Origin: Pegea sp. RAD2-039
Lineage: Eukaryota > Chordata > Thaliacea > Salpida > Salpidae
NCBI GenBank assembly: GCA_034620365.1
Contig: JAQGEQ010000299.1
Span: 1,054,001 to 1,118,000 of the forward strand
DNA length: 64,000 nt
Direction: 5' to 3'
The position numbers were made by a program, and so were the translations under genes. Below are positions 1 through 13,860 of this stretch, piece by piece. A model generated the notes under the pieces. It ran no database searches. It had not been told where the DNA came from and was given only the letters and a program-made list of their open reading frames with translations. Numbering within the stretch: position 1 is the stretch's first letter; every line of letters begins with the position of its first letter.

Positions 1-3000
1 ACATTTTGTATTTAGTGTACTTAGATGATATTTGTGTGATTTAGTTTTGGTTTCTATTTGGATTATTTAAAATTCAGATTTGACTATTTCTTCTGTTACT
101 TAAAATTTCGTTGAATCTTTGAAAGATAAGAAATAAGTTTATTTTGGTAAAAATATTTATTAATCTCTTTACAGTAAACCATTTGAAAAAATGAAAAGTG
201 TTCAGATATCAAATAAAAGCTTGATGGTTTTATGGAAGAAAATCTAATAACTTAAACATTCATTATTGTGCTGCTTAGCCTAAAAGTACGTGCAATATTA
301 CTAGAAAAAAACGAATTTCTAACTTTTGAAAGTAAATATTGGTTTCATTCATCATTTGCTAATTTTACATTTCTATAAAAGTTAATTTGACGATTTTTTC
401 AAATATTATTTGCTGGTTTGTGTTTTCAAACTTGTTAAAAATCTCTCTGAATGAGTTTCACCCAACCTTATATTTATTTGCAAACATCTGTAGTGAATGA
501 ATGGAAAATAAGTAAAAATATAAAGAAGTGTTTGATGATTATGTTATTGTTTAAATGTCGGATTTGTCCTTTAAGTTTTTCATAACATTTAGAAAAGGTC
601 AAAGTTGAATAAACAAGTTTTTAACTCAACAAAACCTGTATTTACAAATATGTTTACCTTTTTCACAATATAACAAAGGTAACACCTATTTTTTTCAAGC
701 TTTTTATGATGATCAAAGTTTGAAATCTAAGTGGTAATAATCTTACTGGTGTATTGGATTAATTTATTATTTTATTGTGGTATAATTTATGATAAAAAGA
801 TTTTTTTCTGTTTGAAAATACTTGTTGGGATTTGTTCAATAAATTGTATTATTTGTAACATTTTTTTACCAATTTACTTTTTATGCTGTTATATTTTTCA
901 TTAAATCTTATGCTTGTTTCAAGATCTGTTAATTCGCTTTTATTGTTGTATTTTTAATCAATTTAAGACTGCAGTTTCATCAGATAATTTAATTTTATTT
1001 TTATCATTTTCAAATGGCTCCATGAGTCTTATCAAAGCAATATCTATTTATCATTAATATTACTAACTCTATATATTTTAGCAAACATTCTAAATAGAAT
1101 TATCAGCAAAGATGAAACTTAATCTTTGAACAGTGAACATTTTTGAAAACTTATTTTGTATTTATTACAACTAGTTCAGTTTTCGATTTTAACGCTCTAG
1201 TTTAAAACTTGAATTAAATTTCTTTTATTTAAAAAAATGACTGATAGAAAATTGTAGCAAACAAAATAATTGTTATATTAATTATTATTCTAAAAAGCTA
1301 TTTAATTTTATATTTAGGAATATATCTTACTTACCAATTTTTTTAATTTTCTCTGCAAAAAACAATTCTTAGTTTTAGCAGAACGAAAATATTATTAAAC
1401 AGACAATGTTGACAAATACAAAACGTTATTTTTTTCAGTTTATTGTTATGATATATTCTATGAGTTTATTTTCAGGCTAATTTAAAATCATTTATTTTAT
1501 GGTATTATTTATAAAGTTCATTTAAATTATTCAGCAACAAATCTGTGTTTAATTTATGAATTCAAAAAATGCCAAAAATGGCGATAATTTCGGCTTTTAT
1601 CAAACTTTTCTTTGTTTTTATATTTATAGATTTTATTTGAATTTTAATAATGATAATATTAACGTTTTAATCGTGAACTAAGTAAAAGATTGCCAATTTT
1701 ATTGAAAGTTTATCAATTTAAATTTAAATAAAAAAGATAAATGATTTTATTCTTTACTAAACAACTTTGTTGCATTTTCAATTTTCGCATTTTGTTTTAA
1801 ACCACTATTTATTGTCTAATAACCTTTTTTTTAGTTAAACTGTTGTGTAGTTTGAAAATGCTTAAATTTGTTGGCTGGAAAAACTGCTGTATATTTCTTA
1901 GTTTCTTCTTGAAGGAAAATTGTTGATGTATTTTGTAAATAAGTTTATCTAAATAGTGTTTTTGAATTTCAAATCAAAGCTATATTTATTCATTTGTTTA
2001 GCTGCATTGAAAAAAGAGATAATATTCCTTATACTGTTAGTGTTTTTTTATTGTGTAGAGTCTTTTTTATTATTTTTAATATTTTTTATTAGAATATTTT
2101 CAATCAAAATAGTCATATAGTTGTTTACTGCTGAAAAAAAGAAAGTGCTGAACATAAAAATAAGGATGTATACTTTAAAATTACTTTTAAGTCTAAATTT
2201 TTATCAAAAAATAATGAAAAACCTTATAAATATTGAGTCTCTTTAACTCTGCTTTCGACTATTTGTATAAACGTTCTATAAAAATAATATTTGATGATTA
2301 TTTAAAATAAGCAATAAAACTATATGTATATATTAACTAGTTATAAAAGCTACCTAAGAAAATTTTTCTCAAAAAGTTTATTTTAGTAAAAAAAATTAAA
2401 GTAATAATTAATAAACAAAGAAAAAGTTATTATCACTATTACCACTAAAAGTTTTTTAACTTTATTTGTGACCTATTTATGTGATAGTAAAACTTTTTGT
2501 CCCTACTTTAAAAGCTTGCATAAGAGGTGATTTTTCGATTTGAGATAAACTAAAATAACAGAGTTTGTTTTTGAGTATGCAGAATCTTTAGAATCTTTAT
2601 GAGTTGTTTGTTTATATAAAGAAGTAATTTAGTAAATGGACAGGTAGGTGTAACGCATAAAAGACTTTGTAATTATGAAATTATTTTCAATGGTTTTTAT
2701 TTTTATTGAACAAATAAAATTATAAGCTTAAAATGAATTAGAAAAATATTCGTTTAAAGAACTTTATACAAAGTCTAAAATTATCAATAAAAGGAAGTTT
2801 ACTAACTTTAGTTGATAATATCTGGTCCATTACAGCTATATATAAATGGAAAATATAAGGTTTGTTAGATGCTTCAAAATAGTTAATGTTGTTGTAATAA
2901 TTTTGTTGTGATAAATTTGCAAGAATCAAAATAGTTCAAAGTCTATTATCAAACGTTTTTCTTGCATAAAGTTTTCTGAGGTGAGGCATCTGAGTAAAAT

Positions 3001-3559
3001 AAGTAGCTAGGTTTGTTTGTTTACAGAAGATTTTGAGATGAGATATCAAGCACTTGTGTTAAGATGATGTACATACTGAAAAACGATTCGTCTAAACTCT
3101 GTTTTATTTTTTCACATTTTTTCTCTCACTTAGTGCAAATTGTAGTTTTTGCAGTTAGATTCAATTCGATGAACTCATCTTATAATATTTGGTTAACTTT
3201 GCTGTCATTTTTGACATTTTAGTTTGATTTGTGAGTAGATGTAATTCGGAAGGCAAGTTTAAAAGCTTTATTTAAAGTGCAAGAAAGCGGATAATCTTTT
3301 AAACTTAGTAGTTTTACAGCAGTGTACTAGTGCAGATAAAACTCAATAGATTCATCGTTATTATTACCAACCACTTGATAAATGCTGTATATCTAGTTCA
3401 TAGTCATAAGTATCATCAAACTAATTTAGAACATTTTGGCTGACTCATAAACTGGCCTCAAACAATATCGTATAGTGATGAAAATAGGAGTAGCATCAGT
3501 TGATGAAGCAACTAGCTCCTAGTAAACTGAACGAGTCTTATAGCGGCTATAGGCTAATG
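1..3559. other. A+T-rich DNA without a recognised gene
   Basis: Reading frames are short and of random composition on both strands. I see no exon with good splice sites, no RNA gene and no clear transposon. It is likely intergenic, or part of a gene lying to the left. Confidence 0.5.
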
Positions 3560-3801
3560 TCAAAACATCAAATGGACAGAAAGTGAGGGGAAAGGGTCGC
3601 AAGTTAACGTTTTATAGCGTTTAGCTGCAGTGACTATATCGTGTTTATGACCGAGCTAACGTTTGTGTTTGTCTTTTGGGTTTAGCACAGGGTCGACAAG
3701 TTAGAAGCGAACAGACGGCGCGACTAGTGCTGGGCAACACAAGGAAACCGGCATCGCAAAGGCCGGCACACTGACTTAGCTCAGCAGTGGCATTTCGTTA
3801 G
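3560..3801 (+). promoter_or_regulatory. Candidate FoxP promoter / non-coding first exon
   Basis: This stretch is much richer in G+C than its surroundings (CG-containing words such as ggtcgcaag, gcgcgacta, ggccggcac). It ends in a plausible splice donor (TTAG then gtaatt at 3802). It lies upstream of FoxP on the same strand, and a leader acceptor is visible at 14757. A first exon here with an 11 kb leader intron is an inference. It could equally be an enhancer. Confidence 0.3.
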
Positions 3802-4872
3802 GTAATTGAATGGTAGATTAAGCGTCTATTACTTAAGTATGGTTGAAATGAGGTCTCTAACTTGTTGCATCAGTTTCATTTCTTGTTTTTATTGTTTTGA
3901 AAAGATTATTTTGTTACTAAATGATTTCCAAGAATGTAAGCTAATTAGTTTGAAAAAATCATTTTTTAATAGTATTTGTGCTGATTATCCATTAATTTGA
4001 TTAAGTTAATTGTAAATCAAATAAAATAATTTTCTATTCAGTTTGCTCAAGTGAACTTTTTTTAGTGACTCATGTTGGCTTTATAGATTCTAAGTTGTTT
4101 TTAAAACCATTATTTATAAAAACATAAATATAAATAACTGAAATGTTATCTTAAATAAACATGTTTTTGCTGACACTAGGAAAAACTGTTTTTATTTTAA
4201 AAATGCAAACAACAAATGTGTTTAATATTTATTGTTTAAGTTATACCAATATAAGAGTGAATTTTCTTATATAAAACTGATAGCTTCAGTTACCTAAAAA
4301 ATAAGCAAAAGTACCTCAGAGTAATTAACTTTTAATTATAGTACTCATAAACAGGAAGAGGTCTTAAGAAATGGAAAAAAGGTACCTTCGATTTTTCAAA
4401 TTTTCTCTAATTTTGCTGAATTGTATTTCTAATGGACCATTACATCAACTTTTATAGTAAAGGAGAAAAAATTCAGAGGTTTCGTCCTTCAAATAATAAC
4501 CGCTCGTGACAATTGACATCATTATAGGACCTAACTCAGAAGGAAGAAGAAACAGAAGCTTTCAAAAGTCAGAAGTAATTTTGTCACACATGTATCAGTT
4601 AATGATGGGAAAGATGTAAGAACTGTAGAGTTTTGAATCAGTTTAAACTCATTTCAATTGAATGGGACATTGCCAAATAATTGAGTGATTAGAAGGTGTA
4701 AATGTACAACTGACAGTCAATTTTCATTTGTTTATTGAAATTGCTTGAAAGTGAGTTTTCTTTGATTTGTTTTTCTTTCATACGCAATTGTACCATGCTA
4801 AATGACAGTTCTGGCTTTGGCAGTCCCATTTCAGCTATACAAGATAGTAAGGCAAATTGTCTACGGTGTACA

Positions 4873-5026
4873 TGACGTCATCACGACCATCAGTGGAAGC
4901 GAGAAATTCTACACTTTGATGTTTAGCGCGTTAAATCGAAGTCGGTGCAACTTTTATTCAACAGAGCGTAGTAAGAATAGATAATAGAAGTAGTCACAAA
5001 TTGTTGTATGACGTCAGCAACACGTG
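4873..5026. promoter_or_regulatory. Two CRE palindromes and an E-box
   Basis: The perfect 8-base palindrome TGACGTCA (binding word of CREB/ATF/AP-1 type bZIP factors) occurs at 4873-4880 and 5009-5016, followed by CACGTG at 5021-5026. Such CG-containing words are rare in DNA this A+T-rich. Function is inferred only. Confidence 0.35.
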
Positions 5027-8000
5027 AAATAGAAAAATCTTATTCCATTGAACAAAAAGATGGAAGCAAAAACTATGTTATTTCAAAAAGCCACTCAAAA
5101 GCTGTTTCGGCAAATATATGGAAGAAAGAAACAACAATTAACTGTTGAGTGTCTTATCTTATTTCGCGCTTTCATCGCCACTAATTTCTGTCACTTCAGT
5201 TTCTTTCCAGCACCTTTATTTCGTTGAATAAGGTGGAAAAAAGCAAGCACCAGTGAGCTATTGACAGGGTAAAACAAACTACTCACTTGTGTAATAACAT
5301 TTAGGAAACCATATGCACAGCAGACTCTATCTTTGATGACTCTAATAACACTAACAAGTCTTTTTCTACTAGAGCGAGTCTGATATGATTTGAGTGCCGA
5401 AAAGCAAGCAAGCAAACAAGAATCTCTTATAGCTTGATAGCATGTACTGCAAACAGTACAAGACAAGAATTTGCTTCGTCGATGACATCTAGTTAGATAT
5501 GATGACGACATATTAGTGTCTTGGGGTTAAATAGAGTTCATTTGCTGTTTGTCTTCAAAACTTGTTTTGTGTGATTAGTTTTTTTTATCTTTTTCGAAAA
5601 GTACATCAAAGATGTTTGTGTTTATGTTTAGTCAGAAAATAATCTTTTTCTCTTGTCATACATGACTAATTTTTGTGTGATAGGTTGATTTATTAGCTGG
5701 TTATGATCTCAGAGTTGATTTATTAGGAATTGAAGTTAATGTAGTAGCTAATAATTATGCAAGATTGCTAGCTTTAAGAAAAGACTTTCAATATAATCAC
5801 CAAAACTTTGTTGAAAGATAGCATTTAAAAGATTTAAGATTAAACTTAAATTCATGTCAGATCTGATCAAGTTATAATAAATAAATGTTATCTCTATGTT
5901 TATTTATTTCTTTTATCTGCTATTTAGATAAAAAAAAATTTTACATTTTACTTAATAGAATTTATATTGCTATTAGTTACATCAAAAGAAAAATACTGAA
6001 AAGTATGTTCATCGCTGAACGTTTAAAGATTTTGATTATACTTCCTTTCTTGTTGATAGCTTTTTTAACATTTCTGTGTAACAATAATAAAGTATAGAGT
6101 TAGTTCAAGTATATGGAAACTTAATGTTGTCATATGCAAAAAATAGATTAATAGAAAGCCTCCAAGATTTTTTTTATATTTTAAACACAAGTTATATACA
6201 GGACTTGAAGATACTTTTAAAAATTAAAGTAAGATTTTTTATGATCAGTAAAAATGTTATTTAAATCATAATATTATAGACTTTTAATGTAAAAATTTTA
6301 TTGAATGTACTTTTAATGTTTTTGCCGTCTTGTATACCATTTAAATTACATGATAGAACAACAATTGTTTATATGTTGTTTGATATGGGAGATTTATCAT
6401 GTATCTTTTTTAGTAAGCAGATTATCCTACAAAATAATTCATTTGTGTAAAATTAAACTCAAAACGATAATATTCGGATTAATTCTTATAGAATTGAAAG
6501 TTATATAGAAAGGTCATAACTATTGACGTTTTGAACTGTCTGATTTTTCAGTATTAAGCAATAGAAGCTTTTATAAATTATCGTTCATTTCTGAAATTGG
6601 CAAAGAAAAAGTTTTATTGATTCTTGTTTTTCTACTTAAAATTTTTTAAACAAAATTGAAAAGAATAAAAATATAAAGTTAGTTTAATTTTCTTAATGTT
6701 TTCTTCATTAGCTCTAGATAACATTTCCAGGTTGATACGAACTTATAGGAGCGAAATTGGTAGGCTGAACGATGCTAAGTTTATCAAGTTTTGCTTGTTG
6801 TTTTCTTTTTCCTGCTGATAATATTAGTTTTTATCATCAATTTAATTGGATAATAGTTTTTTTCTTACCGAAAAATCGTGTTTTATTTCAATGGATAAAA
6901 TAGTTAATCAGTTGTTTGATGAACCTAGGAGTATAAATTTAATTGAAAACCTTATTTGTTATAGCATCTGATACTTAAATAAAAGAAACCTTGTTGTATG
7001 TTTTCAAATCATTACAATTATTTTTTTTTAATTTCACCCAATTTACTTTTGACGATTTTATTTTGAGTTTACAATTGCTTAAAATTAATTATTTTATGAA
7101 ACGTGTAGAGACTTTGCTTTGTTCAGCCGACTCATTTGTGTAAAATGAAAAAGAAAGTTTAATAATTACAGATATTCTTTGTAAACCTGTTTACCACGTA
7201 AATACAGTATTTAATAATACAAGTAATTTCTGTCATAATTGTAGGAACACTCACAAAAGATTTTTACTGCAATGAAAAGTCGTTTAGTTTGTTCAGAGCA
7301 AATTTACTATAAGACATGGATAAAGATTTATCATAATGATAATAAAATCAGCTTTTTATTTGACGTGTTGTTTCATTCTTCTAATGAATCAATTCTTTGG
7401 CTTTTGATTGCACAAGCTAACTTAACTATTCGTCGCTTGCATGTTTGTTCCATTATTAGTACTAAGAAGAAATGTTTTCCAAAATTATTCTTTGTCTTCT
7501 ATATCTTATTTTCTGTTTGAATTTGTGAAAATTTTAAAGAAATCTTCAAATGACTAAAGATTATCTGGAATTTTTATCCCTATAAATACAATTGTACAAT
7601 AAGCAAAGTGTCAAATGTTATATAGTTGCTAGTTAATCACAGATAAACCGTTTCTAAAAAAACAAGATCTGACTTGTATGGTTCTTCTATTAAAACTGAT
7701 TTAACTTAAAGCGAAAAAATCATTAATTCATTTATTATCTAAATAATCGCTTCAAATTGTATCATGCATACTATCTTAGATCCCTTCCTTTTTATCAAAT
7801 ATCAAACCAAGATCTCATTTTGATTTAAAACAATTGAAGTTAATCACTTTAGATTGTTTTAAGTTGATGTGGTCACCCATTTGCAAAGTTTTCAAATTTG
7901 GTGTGCCGTTTTGTAGAAAGTTTATTAGAGATGACAAGTACTTATCAAGCATTTGATCATTACTGATTTCTACTAGATACTAGATTAAAATTTAATTTGA

Positions 8001-8727
8001 TAGCTATACTTAAAGATAAAACTTTTGATTTTTCTGTTCATGGTTTTCGCTTTCATTTATTTTTGGTAAACTTAAAAATTCGAAAAGTATCTCAAGTATT
8101 TTTTAAAATTTAATCATTTTAATTTGACAAGCTCATCTCAGCTCAGTACGTGACACATTGATATAATCTAAGGTTTTTTAAAGTGTTAATTATGCAAAAT
8201 ACCCTTAAAACTATGATTAAATCCTGGAAAATACAGTGCAGTAAAAGTGTCAACATTAGATTTACTTGATTACTTTAATTAGCAATCTTGTAAAAACATC
8301 TTTAGGCTTTGTTATTTGCAGTTATTGAACAGTTGAACGCAGCTTCAAAAGGATTTTATTGAAGTTATACCTACAAGAAACCTTGTATCAATAACTTTTA
8401 TTTTGACCTTATGTTCACCTTTGGCTGTTTTATACAACAATAAATCTTATGCAAACGCTGTCTTATTTGCATAAGTTTTCTAATTACACCGCTTACATTG
8501 CAGCAGTAGCCATATACAAGATGAAACTGTCAAGCCTCACTTGCAGCAAATTAGTAAATCTTAATCTACACTCGCTTATCACCTCTAGTTTTTACTTACG
8601 AGGAGTTAGCAAAAATTTAACCTGGTATTTCACCAATAAAAGTTTTTAATTGCTTAATGCAAGCTTTTCTAAATATTAAACCTACCCCCAGACCCGTATC
8701 TTAACTGCACAAGCTCACAACATCAAA

Positions 8728-8850
8728 ATGAAAAAAATTGAGCGTCAACATAAAGCTACATCGCAATCGGATGATGAGAGTAGACGAAGAGGTCGATGCG
8801 ATAGTCCACATGAGGTTATGTCGAGATCAATAGAAAGTGTATTTGAGTAA
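8728..8850 (+). other. Unassigned 40-codon ORF, Ser/Arg/Glu-rich
   Basis: Reads MKKIERQHKATSQSDDESRR followed by RGRCDSPHEV and a short tail before TAA. Codon usage and residue mix look coding, unlike neighbouring A+T-rich frames. A donor-like gtaaac overlaps the stop (GA then gtaaac). It could be an alternative FoxP first exon, an upstream ORF, or chance. In phase it does not join directly to FoxP exon 2. No homologue recognised. Confidence 0.25.
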
Positions 8851-11260
8851 ACTACAGTTAAACTGAATAACGCCCAAGTTTTTACAAAGACCCTTTGGGT
8901 ATTATTAAAACTTAAATACTGAAGCTGCTATAAGCAGTCAGCAAACACTTATAACTTAACCACGAACTTTGAATAAACAGGCCAATGGTTTTCATAGAAG
9001 CCCACGATTTTTCAACCTCTGGACAGGACTAACACGTTTGAAGTTTGGTTAAATTCAAGTTTTTATTCTTCTAGTTTTTTAAGGACAATCTTCTTATAAT
9101 AGTCTATGCCAATAATAAAATAACACCAACAATAAAAATTTGTTCAAGCTTTGCTGTCCTTTTTTTGATATTGACTTTTTTCGTTTCTATCAAACTGATT
9201 TTGTATTAACTTGTGGTATGATGTCTACGATTTGAATTTTAACTTTTTTACATTCTAAAAAATTTTCAAACAATTCCATAAAATTATTATCTTTAAGTAA
9301 ACTATTAATTAGAATCTTAAATGTATCTTTACATAATTCAATATATTTCAAATGGTATTTGGTTGAAAACTTTTGTCAATTAAAATAGCCATTCAATTTA
9401 TAAATATTACTTTTATATATTTTTAGTTCTTTAATTTTCAAGTAGTTAGAAATTATCTTAAGTGTTTTTCTCACTAAGAATTTACAACAGAAAGTTTTCT
9501 CTCATTTAAAAGAGGTTTTTATCAGAAGTAACTTAACATTTCAACATTAATGTTAGTATTTTATGAGAATTAAAGTGATTATTTTCTAGCGGGTTAAAAC
9601 CATCTGTTTTGTGTTTGATGTTGCTTGAACCTTACTTTGAAACAGCTATATAACTGTTCTAGTCGCTAGATAGCACTGCTAATCAAATATTTATTCTGAA
9701 AAAGAGTTGTAAAACATTTTGCTGAAATCTCCGAAAAAGTAAAAACTCGACATGATTAAAATGTTATCAAGCCATATTTTAATACTGAGTACAAACTAAC
9801 CCATTAAAAGTTTCATGACGTAAGCGTAGATGATAAATGAGTTTGAATAGTTGATTACGTGGAGGAAATAAAAATCCTAAATGTCTTATGATTCTATTTG
9901 TTCATTTAAATTGCCGAAACACCAATAGTCGACACCAACAAGTCTCATTAATGAAGGGGAAATACCCGTCTATAAAGTGGTTTGTAGCAGACTATTTGTG
10001 TTCTGATCAGTTGTTATTCTTATTTAGGTCTTTGTCGCCATTGTTGATACTAAAATCGTCGCCAACTGCATTTATAACTCTCCAATGTAGCGACAGTAGA
10101 AGACTCACTTCTACAAATAGCAATTTAAGATTTATTTTCGTCTAAATCCGGCTTTTTAGACTTTTTATTAAACTTTTGCACAAAAAACTTTCTCTTCTTG
10201 ATATTTTAAAGGGCAAATTAATTAATTAAAGAATTGTGAGAAACTAGATTGTATGTTTAGCTTTACTGAATCTGTTGATGTTTGAATAACTTCAATGGCT
10301 CATTTGCTTGATAAAATAGTTGTTTAAAAGCTTCGCTAGAAGAATCAAAACTTTTATTTATAATCTTGTTTATTTAGAATAAAACAACACAAAACTGGTT
10401 AGGAAATACTTTCTAAATGAATATATTTGTTATTGTTGATTTTTTGCCAGCAAAGAATTCTAAATTTCAGTTGTTTGTAGTTTGTTTAGTGGTTCAAATG
10501 CAACAGCTCTTAGTAAGATAGCTTTATATAACTTGTTTAAATTTTATTTTAGTTTTGTTTCTTTTCAATTCATTCAAGAATATGAATGTTAAAAATGAGT
10601 TTAGTTTTGTATATTTGGGTTTCAGCATATGTAGAACGTAAGGTAGTGAATTAACTGTTTGCTAGTAACAAACATTTGCATTCAATATTTGTCAAAGTTT
10701 TAATTTTCATTTTTAGGTAAGCATAGCAATAAAATACTGTTCGGTAACATCTCTCTCAGTTTATGACAATCTAACTTTTCAGTAAGAATAAATTTTATAA
10801 TGTCTAAGAAAATAAAAGAATTTAATTAATTTTTGAGATCAGAAGAAAAAAATGAGAACAATAAATGGTAAAGAAGATTACTTAAAAATCTTGATTAGTT
10901 TTGTCTTCATCTATTTTCAAACCTGATTGGTTTAATCTAAGCCACTGAGTTCTTAAAAGGGCCGCAACAGAAGTTTTTGCAAATTGTTTCACCGACATCT
11001 GCTGTTTTTAAATGCTTTAAAGCTTATCATTAAACATAAGTTTTTTAAAATGTATAAGCGTTCTATTATACTTTATATTAAATTTATTTAAAATCCCTAA
11101 AATCCGTATATTGTGTTTTTCTATTAAGGTCTATTAGATCTAAGAAGTGATGAAATTTTGTTAAATAAGTTTCTGTAATATGATAAATTTCTAAGATGCT
11201 TCTACAAACTTAAATGAAATAAAACTGGTTTGACATTTTATCTGGTCAAAATCTAAAAAA

Positions 11261-11286
11261 GTGGAATATTGAAAAACATATTCCAC
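11261..11286. repeat. Hairpin (9-bp perfect inverted repeat)
   Basis: GTGGAATAT and its reverse complement ATATTCCAC are separated by 8 bases. It is isolated in A+T-rich DNA with no T-run after it, and is probably incidental. Confidence 0.4.
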
Positions 11287-13649
11287 GTTTGCAGTTGATT
11301 ACATTAGTACTCTAATTTTGGTCATTTTCTTACCTGCAGATGTTGATGCAATAAAATTGCTACTAAAATTGAGAAATACTGATATTTTGATAACTAAATT
11401 TAATTATCTTATTCAGAAGCAAAAATAGTAAAAACTATATCATAATAAGTGTGTTACCGGCCAAGGAATTTTCGTTTACCATTTTCTTTGTAATTAAATA
11501 AATATTTCAAAGTAAAAATATTTATACTTTTATAGTTAACAATAGCAATAACAACAGAATAATGAAAAAGATGAAGCAGAAAAAGAGAAAAAAAAGCGAG
11601 ATAAATTTCAAGAAAAAAGCATTTTGAACAAAGCAGTAAAACGTAGTGATAAAATGTTCCAGTATATTGTTGCTCCATTTCGAAATTTATTTGACATTTA
11701 AATGAAATGTGACAAAACGATAATCTGAGGTAACAATTAGTTTTTATAAGGTTTATCAAAGTATCTAGTTACTAGTTTTTATGTCACTGATTGTTTCTTT
11801 ACTTCCTGATTCCAATTGGTCTCTCCTAATTGGTCAAACGTTATGGATGAGTGATTAGTTGAGTTGTTATTAGCCAGTGTGAATTTCTTGATTTAAAGCC
11901 TTACAAGAGAGTTAAAAGGAAGATTTAAGTTTTATATTTGATGAAAAGTTAACCTCTGCACAGTAAACATTTTTTTATGTTGTAAATAAGTTTAAAATAA
12001 AGAGGCGAGTCCAGGTTTCAGTCTGTGAGAGGAGATTTTGCAGTTTGTCGTTAAGAATGCTTTAAATGAAACTAAAATATTTTCCTTTTAAAAGATATGT
12101 GGTTGAAAGTGAATTAAGTAGAGATTATAACCAAATTAACTTCAGCAACAACTGATGTCTAACTTCGCATTTTTCAAAAGATTTTCAGACAAAACGTTTG
12201 CTTAAATCCTCCTAAAATTAAATAAAAACCTACAGCAACAATTAAGCTGAATTGAATTAACACATTGTTACAAAAAGGTACTTGAAAGTATGTTAACATC
12301 GTCACAATTATGATTAGAATTTATATTCTTTTTTCACTTTTACTGCTAAGCTATTTGGTCGTGAATTTATCAAATTCAAACTGAATTGTAAATAAATTTC
12401 GAATGGCGGTAATTTTCATCACGGTTTCCGTTGATCAGACTAACACAGGTGTCTTAAACAACATCACAATCGAACAAGATTTTTAATTATCGGTTACTAG
12501 TTAAATGTAATAAAAATTTGAATCATGGACTTTGCTTTGCATTAGCATTTATATAATAATATACAAAATGTTTATTTATGTCATTTATTTATTTCTTCTA
12601 GACTTTATTTATTTGTAGATATAATGATTACATCTAAGCTAAATATATTTCTTTTAAAAAGCAACATCACTAGATAAAGTTAGACTTACAGAAACTTTTT
12701 AACTTTTAATTTCTTAAACTATTTCTTATAAGAAATGTGAACATGAGTTTTAAATGTTTGATTGAAATTTTTTAAAACTTTAACTTTAGTCAACAAATTT
12801 ATACTGACAATTACCTTTTTCTGTGCATTTTTACAAATTTTTCAGTCCAGGGTATATTTTAAAGGAAAAACTTTTATGCTCCATTTAAGAAACAGTAAAA
12901 TGAGATACAAAGGTTAGTTAGTCGAAGTATCTTAGTAATTAAACATAAATAAATGAAATCAAGCAAGTATCAATTAATTGGTTGGTTGGTTTTATTGTGC
13001 TCTAAGAAATGTTTAATCTGTTAACCGAATATTGAAAAATCGTATGTTTTTGTAAAATTTATTCTTTCTAATTAATACTAGCTTCAATTGCTAGTAAAGT
13101 AATTGTTACAATTGTGAAGTATTTACATCGCTATCTCATTACATGGTACAAAACCTACTTGTTTAATGGTCTTATATGTAAACTTGGAGTAGTTTACACC
13201 AATGATGACTGCTTCTTAAAGTGAAGTTATTAAATACGAAAAGGAAATTGTGGTTTGTTGTGTCACCTCTCATTACCCCCGATTCTTAGCTTACAGAAAT
13301 AGAATAAGATAAGAAAAATCGGTTTCTGATATCTTCAATAATTCAGTTTTTGTTTCATTTTTCGAATCATGAATTTAGTAACGTTATATTTTAGATTTTA
13401 AGATGTAGCTAAAGAGTATGGTTGAAGTTATTGATCGTGACAATAGTTGAAAGAAGATTAAATCAAAGTAAAGTTGAATTACAGTACAGTTGAATTTTCT
13501 TCAACTACTTGAGATGTTTCATAGGATGAATTCGCCTAAAGTAAGTATCACAATGTCATTGCATCTCTACTTGAAAGTTTTCCTATTAAAAAAAGCAAAA
13601 CAAATGTAAACACACAGATCAGATTCAAATCAATCGATTATGTATCGAT

Positions 13650-13860
13650 TCATGAACAACGAGCTTCTTCTCTGAGTTGCTTCCACCATTGACAGTTTTA
13701 CTTGAAGTCATCTGTGCAGTAAAGTTGGGAAAAGTAGAAATGGGAGGAGCCATTATTGTACTTATTTAGTGTTTATTCATCAGTTCTTACGTCACTGCGC
13801 ACCTGGCATCGTTGTCTTCTTCATTATTCTTAAGAACACGAGAGAATAGTTTCAAGTGAA
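13650..13860 (+). promoter_or_regulatory. G+C-richer island 1 kb before the FoxP start codon
   Basis: Contains ACGTCA next to TGCGCA (tacgtcactgcgcacc) and several CG dinucleotides in otherwise A+T-rich DNA, about 1 kb before the FoxP ATG. It is a candidate proximal promoter, an alternative to the island at 3560-3801. No TATA box is convincing. Confidence 0.3.

Noticed and set aside
5191-5511. 106-codon minus-strand frame rich in Ser, Cys and Leu
   Set aside because: No recognised motif, no splice context, and composition fits a chance frame across a G+C-richer island.
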